NCBI GenBank assembly: GCA_009846685.1 | Contig: VWVY01000001.1 | Coordinates: 310,001 to 374,000 of the forward strand | DNA from: Rhizobiales bacterium SYSU XM002 | GTDB taxonomy: Bacteria > Pseudomonadota > Alphaproteobacteria > Rhizobiales > Beijerinckiaceae | DNA: 64,000 nt | Direction: 5' to 3' | In this document: positions 1-8,407 of the stretch, piece by piece | How positions within the stretch are numbered: position 1 is the first letter of the stretch | How the letters are laid out: each line of letters begins with the position of its first letter | Position numbers and translations under genes: made by a program | Notes under the pieces: model-generated | What the model saw: only the letters and a program-made list of their open reading frames with translations | Told to the model about the DNA's origin: nothing | Database searches by the model: none

Positions 1-2543
1 GCGAAATCGATCTGGATGCGTCCTTCTGCGCGATCGGCGGCAAGAACCTCCTCGGCCAGGAATGCCGCGCGGGCGAGCGGACGTGCAAGGTCCGGCGGCA
101 GCAGCGCAGCGTACTCGTCGCGCAAGGTGAGAAGACACGAGGGCTCCAACCCGACGATCCGCGCGCCGTGCTCGACATAGGGAAGTAGTGCCATCGCCAG
201 TCGTGTCGCTTCCGCGCGGGCCTGGTCGATCAGGCCGAGCGAGAGATAGGTCCTGCCGCAGCATAGGGGGGGATCGCCCGCATCGGGCCGTGGATGGACA
301 AGACGGTAGCCGACCCGCTCGAAAACCCGTCGGGCGGCCTCGATGTTCTCAGGCTCGAAATAGCGGTTGAACGTGTCAGCCAGAAGAACCAGCTCCCGCC
401 CGTCGGCCTTCAGATCGCTCGGCGCGAGAGTAGGCGTCGGCGTCTTCCACGGCTTCCGCCATTGCGGCAACGGAACGGATGCGGCAAGTCCGAGACTCTT
501 TTGAAGGAGCGCGCGCACCGTCGGTGAGCGACTGCCCCAATTCAGAACCCCGCCGATCCGGGACACTGCGGGTGCATAAGCCGGCAGGCAGGCGAACAGC
601 CGATCCCGGAGCGAAAGACCATTCTGTTGGCGACCTTGGTGCAGGAATTCAATCTTCATGCGCGCCATGTCGACGCCGGTCGGGCATTCGGTCTGGCAGC
701 CCTTGCAGCCGAGGCACGTCGTCATCGCGGTCTCGACATCCGCGGAATGCAAGGCCGCCGCACCCAGCGCGCCGGACAGGGCCAGGCGGAGGGTATTCGC
801 GCGGCCGCGCGTCAGCATGGCTTCGTCCCGGCCCGCGCGGAAGGTCGGACACATCGCGCCGCCAACAAGCTTCCGGCAGGTGCCGTTGTTGTTGCACATC
901 TCGACCGCGCCGCCGTACCCGCCCCAAGCGGACCAGTCCAGCCCCTCCGGACAGGGCGTTTGCGTCGCGTAGCCGGGCGGAAAGCGCATCAGTGATGGAT
1001 CGTCGAAGCGCTTCGGACGCACGATCTTGCCCGGATTGAGACGATTCTCCGGGTCGAAGGCGTCCTTGATCTCTTCGAATGCGCGGGTGAGGCGGCTGCC
1101 GAACATCGGTTCCACGAATTCCGACCGCGAGAGGCCGTCACCGTGCTCGCCGGAGTAGGAGCCTTCGAATTTCCGGACAAGTTCGACGGTTTCCTCGGCG
1201 ATCGTACGCATCGTCCGGAGACCGGCTTCGTCCTTCATGTTGAGGATCGGGCGAACATGGAGGCAACCGACCGAGGCATGGGCATACCAGGTGCCCCTCG
1301 TGCCATGTCGGGCGAAGACCGCGTTCATCGCGTCGGTGTAGGCCGCCAGATGGTCGAGCGGAACCGCGCAATCCTCGATGAAAGAGATGGGTTTGCCATC
1401 ACCCTTCATTGACATCATGATGTTGAGGCACGCCTCGCGCATCTGCCAGATTCGACGCTGGAAAGCCGGATCGGTGACAGGGACGACGCTCGCCGCGTAG
1501 CCGTGGTCCGCCATGCAGGCATCGAGATCGGCAAGCGAGCGACCCAGCGTGACCGGATCATCGCCCGCAAATTCGACGATAAGCAGGCACTCGGTTTCGG
1601 GCCCGGCGATGGCGCGAAGCGTTTCGCGGAAGATCGCGATCTCCGAACCGAGATCGAGAGCATTGCGATCAACGAGTTCGACCGCCACCGGGCCAAGCGC
1701 GACGAGACGGCGCGTCATTTCCATGGCAGCACGAAAAGTTGGAAACTGGCAGATGCCCATCACGCGATGCGCGGGCAATGGTGCAAGGACCAACTCTATT
1801 TCCGTGAAGGCCGCCAGCGTGCCCTCCGAGCCCACGAGCAGGTGCGCGGGGTTGGCATTGCCCGGAAGCAGAGCATCGAGATTATAGCCGCCGACGCGCC
1901 GCTGAACCTTCGGAAAGCGGGCGAGAATTTCCGGACGCTCCCGTTCCGCAATCGCCAGCATCCGCTCGGCCAGTGGCGAAAGCGGCATCCCTGTGCCGAG
2001 CGCGAGGCGTACGCCTTTCGCGTCAAGTGCTGCGATGGAAAGGACATTGTCCACCATCTTGCCGTAGCGTAGCGAGCGCGCGCCGCAGGAATTGTTGCCG
2101 GCCATCCCGCCGAGCGTGCAGCGCGAGGCTGTCGACGGCTCGACCGGAAAGAAAAGCCCGTCGGAGCGAAGGCGGTTGTTCAATTGTTCGAGAACGAGGC
2201 CCGGCTGGACGCGCACACGCCGGCCTTCGCGATCATAGTCGAGTACCTTGTCGAGATAACGCGAGCAGTCGACGATCAGTCCAGCGCCGAGCGGCTGGCC
2301 GTTTTGCGAGGTTCCCGCGCCCCGCAGGGTCACCGATACGCCGGCTTCCTGCGCGATCGAGAGCGTGGCCGCAAGGTCATCGGCATCTGCGGGAAGAACG
2401 ACACCCTGCGGCATGATCTGGTAGATCGAGGCGTCTGTGGCATAAAGGCCGCGCTCGACGACCCCGAACCGGACATCGCCGCGCAGCGAGCCCCTCAGAC
2501 GGCGCTCCAGTCTCGTATCCCGCGTAACGGCCGGCGCGCCCAT
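1..2543 (-). CDS. FAD-linked 2-hydroxyacid dehydrogenase with C-terminal Fe-S domains (partial, runs off left edge)
   Basis: Reading leftwards from ATG 2543, the frame stays open to base 1 (847 codons, no stop), so the 3' end lies outside the window. The N-terminal half is a FAD_binding_4 (GlcD/DLD-type) flavin domain. A Cys-rich ferredoxin-like module follows, with CNNNGTCR...MCPT near base 900 and CLGCKGCQTECP near base 700, typical of two 4Fe-4S clusters. Close to the edge is a CCG-domain signature (PLCCGRTY near 260, EPSC near 145). This architecture matches YdiJ-like D-lactate, glycolate or D-2-hydroxyglutarate dehydrogenases that pass electrons to the respiratory chain. The exact substrate cannot be read from the sequence. 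The gene is divergent from a serine-glyoxylate aminotransferase, which makes a glycolate/glyoxylate role plausible (inference). Confidence 0.88.
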   Translation of the reverse strand, partial: MGAPAVTRDTRLERRLRGSLRGDVRFGVVERGLYATDASIYQIMPQGVVLPADADDLAATLSIAQEAGVSVTLRGAGTSQNGQPLGAGLIVDCSRYLDKVLDYDREGRRVRVQPGLVLEQLNNRLRSDGLFFPVEPSTASRCTLGGMAGNNSCGARSLRYGKMVDNVLSIAALDAKGVRLALGTGMPLSPLAERMLAIAERERPEILARFPKVQRRVGGYNLDALLPGNANPAHLLVGSEGTLAAFTEIELVLAPLPAHRVMGICQFPTFRAAMEMTRRLVALGPVAVELVDRNALDLGSEIAIFRETLRAIAGPETECLLIVEFAGDDPVTLGRSLADLDACMADHGYAASVVPVTDPAFQRRIWQMREACLNIMMSMKGDGKPISFIEDCAVPLDHLAAYTDAMNAVFARHGTRGTWYAHASVGCLHVRPILNMKDEAGLRTMRTIAEETVELVRKFEGSYSGEHGDGLSRSEFVEPMFGSRLTRAFEEIKDAFDPENRLNPGKIVRPKRFDDPSLMRFPPGYATQTPCPEGLDWSAWGGYGGAVEMCNNNGTCRKLVGGAMCPTFRAGRDEAMLTRGRANTLRLALSGALGAAALHSADVETAMTTCLGCKGCQTECPTGVDMARMKIEFLHQGRQQNGLSLRDRLFACLPAYAPAVSRIGGVLNWGSRSPTVRALLQKSLGLAASVPLPQWRKPWKTPTPTLAPSDLKADGRELVLLADTFNRYFEPENIEAARRVFERVGYRLVHPRPDAGDPPLCCGRTYLSLGLIDQARAEATRLAMALLPYVEHGARIVGLEPSCLLTLRDEYAALLPPDLARPLARAAFLAEEVLAADRAEGRIQIDF

Positions 2544-2612
2544 GAACGGACCTTCCCAATGAATAGACCCTACCAAGATCGAGCAAATTAGGAACAATGT
2601 CCAAACTGGATA

Positions 2613-2639
2613 TTGTATGCATCATATCTGGTATGCAAG
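2613..2639. promoter_or_regulatory. Candidate GntR-type tandem operator between divergent genes
   Basis: Two similar boxes, TTGTATGCAT (2613-2622) and GGTATGCAAG (2630-2639), lie 17 bp apart in the 126-bp divergent gap. Both contain GTATGCA. They resemble the TNGTATACAA-type half-palindromes bound by FCD-class GntR regulators of hydroxy-acid metabolism. No regulator gene lies within the window next to them, so this is a pattern-based suggestion only. Confidence 0.35.
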
Positions 2640-2669
2640 ATTGATCCGCCAGAAATTCCGAGGCTCGCG

Positions 2670-3845
2670 ATGCAGACAGGCCGCCATTTTCTCCAGATTC
2701 CGGGCCCGACGAACACACCACTGGCCGTGCTCGCGGCTCTTGCCCGTCCTGTCATCGACCATCGTGGGCCGGAATTCCAGAAACTGGCAAAGGATATCCT
2801 GCACCGGTTGCGGTTCGTCTTCTGCACGCGCCAACCGGTCGTGATCTATCCCGCCTCGGGTACCGGCGCCTGGGAGGCTGCGCTGGTCAACACGCTCTCA
2901 CCTGGCGACAAGGTCTTGATGGTCGAGACCGGCTGGTTCGCGACGCTCTGGCGGCGCATGGCCGAACGACTCGGAATCGAGGCCGAATTCATCCCGACCG
3001 ATTGGCGGCAGGGCGCGGACATCGCCGCACTGGAAACCCGCCTCGCGGCGGACAAGGCGCGCGCCTTCAAGGCGGTGTGCATCGTCCATAACGAAACCTC
3101 GACCGGGTGCGTTAGCGATATCGGCGCCGTCCGTGCCGCGCTCGATCGAACAGGGCACCCGGCACTGTTGATGGTCGATACCATCTCGTCGCTTGCCTCG
3201 ATCGACTACCGGCACGACGAATGGGGCGTCGATGTCACCGTCGCCGGCTCGCAGAAGGGGTTGATGCTGCCGCCCGGCCTCTCCTTCAATGCGATCTCTG
3301 AAAAAGCGCTGGCGATTTCGAAGACGAACCGCTTCCCGCGTTCGTTCTGGGATTGGGGCGAGATGCTGGCGGCGAACGAGAAGGGCTTTTTCCCCTACAC
3401 GCCCTCGACCAATCTGCTCCAGGGACTGAAGGTCGCACTTGATCTGCTGGAGGAGGAAGGGATGGAGCAGGTCTTCTCGCGCCATGATCGCGCGGCCGAG
3501 GCGACGCGGCGTGCCGTCCGGCATTGGGGCTTCGAAACCGTCTGCCGTGTGCCTGCGGCCTATTCGTCTTCGCTGACGGCGGTGATGCTGCCCGAAGGCC
3601 ATTCCGCCGATGCCTTCCGCAAGATCGTGCTGGAACGATCGAACATGAGCCTTGGCAACGGGCTGGGTCAGCTGGCGGACAAGGTGTTCCGCATCGGCCA
3701 TCTCGGCGATTTCTCCGATCTGATGGTCACGGGTACGCTCTCCGGCGTCGAGATGGGGCTCGCGGCCGCCAACATCCCGTACAAATCCGGCGGGGTTCAG
3801 GTGGCGATGGAATACCTGCAAGGGAACGCGCGGGCGATCCCCTGA
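2670..3845 (+). CDS. Serine-glyoxylate aminotransferase family (class V, PLP)
   Basis: 391 residues from ATG 2670, which has a CGAGG box about 6 nt upstream. An upstream TTG in frame at 2613 falls inside the operator-like repeats and was not used. The protein is a class-V fold-type I aminotransferase. Near the N-terminus it has PGPTNTP, then the cofactor-loop motif YPASGTGAWEAAL at 60-72, the Asp of LMVDTISSLASI at about 170, and the Schiff-base lysine K196 in AGSQKGLMLPPG. The family transfers the amino group of serine or alanine to glyoxylate, giving glycine, in the serine cycle or photorespiration-like C2 salvage. Its divergent partner oxidises 2-hydroxyacids, so glyoxylate formed there could be trapped here (inference). 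Length is normal for the family. Confidence 0.88.
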   Translation: MQTGRHFLQIPGPTNTPLAVLAALARPVIDHRGPEFQKLAKDILHRLRFVFCTRQPVVIYPASGTGAWEAALVNTLSPGDKVLMVETGWFATLWRRMAERLGIEAEFIPTDWRQGADIAALETRLAADKARAFKAVCIVHNETSTGCVSDIGAVRAALDRTGHPALLMVDTISSLASIDYRHDEWGVDVTVAGSQKGLMLPPGLSFNAISEKALAISKTNRFPRSFWDWGEMLAANEKGFFPYTPSTNLLQGLKVALDLLEEEGMEQVFSRHDRAAEATRRAVRHWGFETVCRVPAAYSSSLTAVMLPEGHSADAFRKIVLERSNMSLGNGLGQLADKVFRIGHLGDFSDLMVTGTLSGVEMGLAAANIPYKSGGVQVAMEYLQGNARAIP

Positions 3846-3883
3846 GCGCTTGACTTTGCCGAGATCCGGCGCACCAAGGCTGG

Positions 3884-5128
3884 ATGAACGCACTCGTGCC
3901 AGAAGAATCCTCCGTCGCCATCGTCGGCGGCGGTCCCGCCGGGCTGATCGCTGCCGAACGGCTGGCGGAAGCAGGCTGCAAGGTCTCCGTTTATGACCGG
4001 ATGCCGAGCCTTGGCCGCAAGTTCCTGATGGCGGGGCGCGGCGGCCTCAACCTCACGCATGCCGAGCCGCTTCGTGATTTTCTCCGGCGTTACGAACCGG
4101 TTTCGCCGCAACTCCTCGCGGCGGTCCAAGCCTATCCGCCCGATGCCCTCCGCAGCTGGTGCGAAGGATTGGGCCACATGACCTTTGCCGGCAGCTCGGG
4201 GCGGGTCTTTCCGCGTGAGATGAAGGCATCGCCGCTGCTGCGTTCCTGGCTCAGGCGGCTTGGCGCGCTGGGGGTGGCGTTTCATCCGCGCCATGACCTC
4301 GTCCGGATCGACGCCAATCGCGCGCTGACCTTCGAAACGCCGGGCGGAGAGATTTCCGTCCAACCTGATGCGGTTCTGCTCGCGCTCGGCGGCGGGAGCT
4401 GGCCACGCCTCGGCGCCGATGGCGGCTGGCAGGCGATGCTGGCGCAGCACGATATCGGGATCGCGCGCCTGCACCCCGCGAATGCCGGCATCCGGATCGA
4501 CTGGACCGCGTATTTCCGGGAGCGACAGGCTGGCCAGCCGCTGAAGCGGATGCAAGTTCGTATCGACAATCACGAGGCGCTCGGCGAGGCCGTGATCACC
4601 GAGAACGGGCTCGAAGGCGGTGCGATCTACGCCCTGTTCCGCCCGATCCGCGAAGCGATCGGGAAAAACGGCGAGGCGCGTCTCGTCCTCGATTTGCGCC
4701 CGGATTTCCGGCCGGAGTTCATCGCCTCGCGCTTCGCGGCGACGAACCGGAAGGAGAGTTTTTCCTCGCGCCTTCGCAAGGCGGCGGGTTTGCAGCCCCC
4801 GGCGGTCGCGCTCGTTACCGAGGCGATGATGCTCGCGGGTAAGCTCGTGCCGAAGGACGATCCCGCCGCGCTGGCCGCGTTCGTCAAAGCGCTGCCGCTC
4901 CGCGTGACCGGTACGGCGGGGCTCGACCGCGCGATTTCGACCGCAGGTGGTATCCGGTTTGACGTGCTGGACGAGAATTTCATGCTGACGGCATTGCCCG
5001 GTGTCTTCGCAGCCGGTGAGATGCTGGATTGGGAAGCGCCCACGGGCGGGTACCTGCTTCAGGCGAGTTTCGCCACCGGCGTCGCGGCGGCGAAAGGCAT
5101 GATTCAGTTTCTGAACCGGAAACCCTAA
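3884..5128 (+). CDS. BaiN/HI0933-like flavoprotein, TIGR03862 type NAD(P)/FAD-dependent oxidoreductase
   Basis: 414 residues. An N-terminal dinucleotide-binding loop, VAIVGGGPAGL, is followed by the family signature GRKFLMAGRGGLNLTH. A central GGGSWPRLGADGGW segment and a C-terminal flavin-contacting AAGEMLDWEAPTGGYLLQ complete the pattern of the HI0933/YhiN/BaiN family. Family members bind FAD, but the physiological substrate is mostly unknown; some act as NADH-dependent reductases. The gene follows the aminotransferase by 38 bp on the same strand and could be cotranscribed with it. It is tail-to-tail with the ABC-F gene, with only 4 bp between the stops. Confidence 0.8.
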   Translation: MNALVPEESSVAIVGGGPAGLIAAERLAEAGCKVSVYDRMPSLGRKFLMAGRGGLNLTHAEPLRDFLRRYEPVSPQLLAAVQAYPPDALRSWCEGLGHMTFAGSSGRVFPREMKASPLLRSWLRRLGALGVAFHPRHDLVRIDANRALTFETPGGEISVQPDAVLLALGGGSWPRLGADGGWQAMLAQHDIGIARLHPANAGIRIDWTAYFRERQAGQPLKRMQVRIDNHEALGEAVITENGLEGGAIYALFRPIREAIGKNGEARLVLDLRPDFRPEFIASRFAATNRKESFSSRLRKAAGLQPPAVALVTEAMMLAGKLVPKDDPAALAAFVKALPLRVTGTAGLDRAISTAGGIRFDVLDENFMLTALPGVFAAGEMLDWEAPTGGYLLQASFATGVAAAKGMIQFLNRKP

Positions 5129-5132
5129 GCGC

Positions 5133-6959
5133 TTACTGCGACTCGATTTCCTCGCGCAGCATTTCGAGTTCCAGCCAGCGCTCTTCGAGCTTTTCAAGTT
5201 CGCCTTGCGCCTTGGTGAGCAGCGCCATCGCATCGTCGAAGGCCTTGCGATCGCGCTCGAAGAGCGTCGGATCGGCGATCTTCGCCTGCAGCTTGCCGAT
5301 CACGGCCTGGATCTTCTCCACCGCGCCGGGCAGGGTTTCGAGCTGCTTTTGCTGGTCGAAGGTGAGCTTCCGCTTTGGCTTGGCGGATGTTGGCTTGGCG
5401 AATGAAGGATCGGCCACAGGGGATTCGGACGACTCTGCTTTTTTCGGCTGTACCTTGCCGCGCGCGAGATCGCCACCGCGCTGGTTGAGCATGTCGGAAT
5501 AGCCGCCGGCATAGACCTGCCAGCGCCCGTCGCCCTCGGGCACAATGACGGCATCGACGACCCTGTCGAGGAAGTCGCGGTCATGGCTGATGAGCAGCAC
5601 TGTGCCGGAATAATCGCCGATCATTTCCTGAAGCACGTCGAGCGTTTCGAGGTCGAGATCGTTGGTCGGCTCGTCCAGCACCAGCACGTTCGAGGGGCGG
5701 GCGAGAGCGCGCGCCAGCATGAGCCGCGCTCGCTCACCGCCCGAGAGCACCTTGAGCGGCGTTCGCGCTTTCTCCGGGGCGAACAGGAAGTCCTTCATGT
5801 AGCCGATCACATTGCGCGGCTGGCCATTGATGACGATCGTGTCTGTGCCGCCGCCCGTCAGCGCATCGGCGAGGGGCGTGTCGGGCGTGAGGCTGTCGCG
5901 CTTCTGTTCGAGCGTCGCGAAGGCGAGCCCGGTGCCAAAGCGGATCGAGCCAGAATCCGGTTCGAGATCGCCGGTGAGCATAGAGATCAGCGTCGTCTTG
6001 CCCGAACCGTTCGGGCCAACGATTCCGATCCGGTCGCCACGCAGCACCCGGAGCGAGAAGTCCCTGACGATGCGTCGCTCGCCGAAGGATTTGGTGAGCT
6101 TCTCCGCCTCGATGACGAGCTTGCCACCCTTGTCGAGTTCGGCGGCTTCGAGCGTCGCCTTACCGGCCACCCGAACATGTTCCCGCTTTTCCTTGCGCAG
6201 GGCGTGCAGCCCCTCCAGACGCCGGACGTTGCGCTTGCGCCGGGCCGTGACCCCGTAGCGCAGCCAGTGTTCCTCGTCGGCGATCTTGCGGCCGAGCTTG
6301 TGCTGGGCGGATTCCTCTTCGGCCAGCACCTGATCGCGCCAGGCCTCAAAGGTGCCGAATCCCTGTTCGATCCGCCGCGTGATGCCGCGATCGAGCCAGA
6401 CCGTCGCGCGGCTGAGGCGTTCCATGAACCGGCGGTCATGGCTGATGAGCACCAGCGCGGACTGGCGGCTCGCGATCTCGTTTTCAAGCCATTCGATGGC
6501 GGGCAGATCAAGGTGGTTGGTCGGCTCATCGAGCAGCAGGATATCCGGGTTCGGCGCCAGCGCGCGGGCAAGCGCCGCCCTGCGGGATTCCCCCCCTGAT
6601 AACCGCTTCGGGTCTTCCTCGCCCGTCAGGCCAAGTTCATTGAGCAGAAAACGCGCCGCGTGTTCGCCTTCCTCGGGACGGAGGTCGGCGCTTGCGAAGG
6701 CGAGGGTAGTCGGAAACGCCGAGAAATCCGGCTCCTGCGCCAATACGCCGATGCGTGCGCCGGGCTGGCGGAACACTGTGCCGCCATCCGCTTCAACGAG
6801 ACCGGCGGCGATCTTCAGCAACGTCGATTTACCCGAGCCGTTACGGCCGACAAGGCAGATTCGCTCACCCTCGCTCACCGAAAGATCGGCGCTTTCGAGA
6901 AGGTTCCTGCCGCCAAAGGTGAGACGGATGCCGGTAAGCTGGAGGAGGGGAGGCGCCAC
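5133..6959 (-). CDS. uup: ABC-F family ATPase, Uup-like
   Basis: 608 residues from GTG 6959, chosen because family alignment begins at VAPPLLQLTGI and the longer open frame upstream has no homologous look. There are two ABC cassettes in one chain: Walker A GRNGSGKST at 38-46 and GPNGSGKTT in the second half, each with LSGGE/GGER signatures and LLLDEPTNHLD or LVLDEPTNDLD Walker B motifs. There is no transmembrane domain. A C-terminal coiled coil (about the last 80 residues, rich in E, K and L) is the DNA/ribosome-binding tail that distinguishes Uup from EttA. ABC-F proteins act on the ribosome, and Uup is linked to replication and transposon excision. It is divergent from the enolase gene at 7083. 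Confidence 0.87.
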   Translation of the reverse strand: MAPPLLQLTGIRLTFGGRNLLESADLSVSEGERICLVGRNGSGKSTLLKIAAGLVEADGGTVFRQPGARIGVLAQEPDFSAFPTTLAFASADLRPEEGEHAARFLLNELGLTGEEDPKRLSGGESRRAALARALAPNPDILLLDEPTNHLDLPAIEWLENEIASRQSALVLISHDRRFMERLSRATVWLDRGITRRIEQGFGTFEAWRDQVLAEEESAQHKLGRKIADEEHWLRYGVTARRKRNVRRLEGLHALRKEKREHVRVAGKATLEAAELDKGGKLVIEAEKLTKSFGERRIVRDFSLRVLRGDRIGIVGPNGSGKTTLISMLTGDLEPDSGSIRFGTGLAFATLEQKRDSLTPDTPLADALTGGGTDTIVINGQPRNVIGYMKDFLFAPEKARTPLKVLSGGERARLMLARALARPSNVLVLDEPTNDLDLETLDVLQEMIGDYSGTVLLISHDRDFLDRVVDAVIVPEGDGRWQVYAGGYSDMLNQRGGDLARGKVQPKKAESSESPVADPSFAKPTSAKPKRKLTFDQQKQLETLPGAVEKIQAVIGKLQAKIADPTLFERDRKAFDDAMALLTKAQGELEKLEERWLELEMLREEIESQ

Positions 6960-7054
6960 GTGTTGTCTGCTCGCTGTTGTAGGGCGGGTTCTATCGGCGC
7001 GCGTCGCCCCTGTCGAGCGTCGCGGGTCTTGCGGCAGGCACGGCGGACGATATG

Positions 7055-7064
7055 CTGCATGCAG
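7055..7064. promoter_or_regulatory. Perfect 10-bp palindrome in divergent gap
   Basis: CTGCATGCAG occurs in the 123-bp gap between the ABC-F gene and the enolase-superfamily gene, 19 bp before the chosen ATG. It overlaps an alternative ATG at 7059. It could be a regulator half-site, but a 10-bp palindrome can arise by chance. Confidence 0.2.
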
Positions 7065-7082
7065 AAATCCGTCCGAGGTCCC

Positions 7083-8192
7083 ATGCCCCGCATCAGCCGT
7101 GTTGAAATTCTTCAGGTCGACCTCGTACCGCTGGTGAAGCGTACGGATGCAATCCAGTCCTTCATCAAACAGGAAACGCCGATGGTGCGGATCTCGACCG
7201 ATGACGGGCTGACGGGCACCGGTTATTCCTACACGGTCGGTTCTGGCGGCTCGTCCGTGGTCGCGCTGATCCGTGATCATCTCGCACCGAAGCTGATCGG
7301 CCGCGATCCGCTTGAGATCGAGGCCATCTGGAAGGACCTTTTCTTCTCAACCCACTCGACGGCGGTTGGCGCGATCACCGCGCTGGCGCTCGCGACGATC
7401 GACACGGCGTTGTGGGATCTGAAATGCCTCGCCTCCGGGCGCCCGCTCTGGCTAGAGGCGGGCGGCGCGCAGGACCGCGTGCCGCTCTACACAACCGAAG
7501 GCGGCTGGCTGCATATCGATACACCGGCGCTGGTCGATGATGCGCTTCAAGCCAAAGCCAAGGGTTTCAAAGGTTCGAAGATCAAGGTCGGGCGTCCTCA
7601 TGTCGCTGAAGATGTCGCCCGATTGACCGCGGTGCGCGAGGCTGTCGGACCCGAATTCGAGATCATGGTCGATGCCAATCAGGCCTTTACGGTTTCGGAG
7701 GCGATCCGTCGCGCGCGCCATTTCGAGCCGCTCGATCTTGCCTGGTTCGAGGAGCCGTTACCGGCGGAAGACATGGACGGCCATATCCGGCTCTCGCAAT
7801 CGACCTCGCTGCCGATCGCGGTGGGGGAATCGATGTATCACCCCAGCCATTTCCGAGAATATCTTCAGAAGGGCGCCTGCTCGATCGTGCAGGCCGATGT
7901 CGCGCGGGTCGGCGGGATCACGCCGTGGCTGAAGATCGCCCACCTCGCCGAGAGCTTCAACGTGAACATCTGCCCGCATTTCCTGATGGAGATTCACGTT
8001 TCGCTGACGGCAGCCGTCCCCAATGCGCGCTGGGTCGAGTGGATCCCGCAATTGGAGCCGATTACCACGAGCCGGCTCGATGTCACCGATGGCCATGCCG
8101 TGCCGCCTGCCACGCCGGGCCTCGGCATCGACTGGGACTGGAAAGCGATCGAGAAAGCGCGGATGTTTACCCCGATCGTGATTGGAGGATAA
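7083..8192 (+). CDS. Mandelate racemase / muconate-lactonizing enzyme family (enolase superfamily)
   Basis: 369 residues from ATG 7083, with GAGG 4 nt upstream; the ATG at 7059 lacks a ribosome site. The enolase-superfamily fold has an N-terminal capping domain and a TIM barrel with conserved residues in order. These are the KxK pair K166/K168 (GSKIKVG), metal ligands D197 (MVDANQAF), E223 (WFEEPL) and E249 (VGESMY), then D272 in ADVARVGG and H299 in CPHF. K166/K168 plus H299 suggests mandelate racemase subgroup chemistry, that is proton abstraction alpha to a carboxylate as in sugar-acid dehydratases or racemases. The substrate cannot be assigned. No sugar-acid catabolic genes flank it, so its pathway partner is unknown. 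Confidence 0.85.
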   Translation: MPRISRVEILQVDLVPLVKRTDAIQSFIKQETPMVRISTDDGLTGTGYSYTVGSGGSSVVALIRDHLAPKLIGRDPLEIEAIWKDLFFSTHSTAVGAITALALATIDTALWDLKCLASGRPLWLEAGGAQDRVPLYTTEGGWLHIDTPALVDDALQAKAKGFKGSKIKVGRPHVAEDVARLTAVREAVGPEFEIMVDANQAFTVSEAIRRARHFEPLDLAWFEEPLPAEDMDGHIRLSQSTSLPIAVGESMYHPSHFREYLQKGACSIVQADVARVGGITPWLKIAHLAESFNVNICPHFLMEIHVSLTAAVPNARWVEWIPQLEPITTSRLDVTDGHAVPPATPGLGIDWDWKAIEKARMFTPIVIGG

Positions 8193-8296
8193 TTTTCGCG
8201 TCGCACAAAAAACAGGCAGTTCGCCTCTATGTCGCGCCGTGGACGCTGAAATAAGCGCCAATTTGCCGTCGATTGCCTGAAATATCGGCTCTGACG

Positions 8297-8312
8297 CTGC
8301 AAAAATATGCAG
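8297..8312. promoter_or_regulatory. Palindrome upstream of the urt sigma-54 promoter
   Basis: CTGCA-AAAATA-TGCAG is a perfect 5-bp inverted repeat about 40 bp upstream of the -24 element. Its position suits an activator site. The spacing (GCA-N6-TGC) is shorter than the classical NtrC site (GCAC-N7-GTGC), so I do not call it NtrC. Confidence 0.3.
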
Positions 8313-8352
8313 TTTTCGTCAGGAAATTCCTCATCTTGCCCGGCATGCCGAT

Positions 8353-8369
8353 TTGGCACGGGTTGTGCT
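8353..8369 (+). promoter_or_regulatory. Sigma-54 (RpoN) -24/-12 promoter of the urt-ure operon
   Basis: TTGGCACG-GGTT-GTGCT matches the sigma-54 consensus YTGGCACG-N4-TTGCW except for one base of the -12 box. The invariant GG (8355-8356) and GC (8367-8368) are separated by exactly 10 bp. Transcription would start near 8380, leaving a leader of about 28 nt before the urtA ATG at 8408. This fits nitrogen-limitation control of urea uptake through RpoN and NtrC, known for urea transporters in general. The match here is read directly; activity is inferred. Confidence 0.75.
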
Positions 8370-8407
8370 GTTCCCTCCTGTCTTTTCCAACCGGGGGAAC
8401 CTCCACA

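Noticed and set aside
188-2591. Several plus-strand frames in the first 2.5 kb
   Set aside because: Shadows of the partial minus-strand FAD/Fe-S dehydrogenase, whose frame is open over the entire region and carries clear Fe-S motifs.
6960-7280. N-terminal extension of the ABC-F protein from an upstream start at 7280
   Set aside because: The extra 107 residues are antisense to the enolase gene start and have no ABC-F similarity; GTG 6959 fits the family.
8297-8312. NtrC binding site upstream of urtA
   Set aside because: The inverted repeat has the wrong spacing (GCA-N6-TGC) for the known NtrC site, so only an unspecified palindrome is reported.
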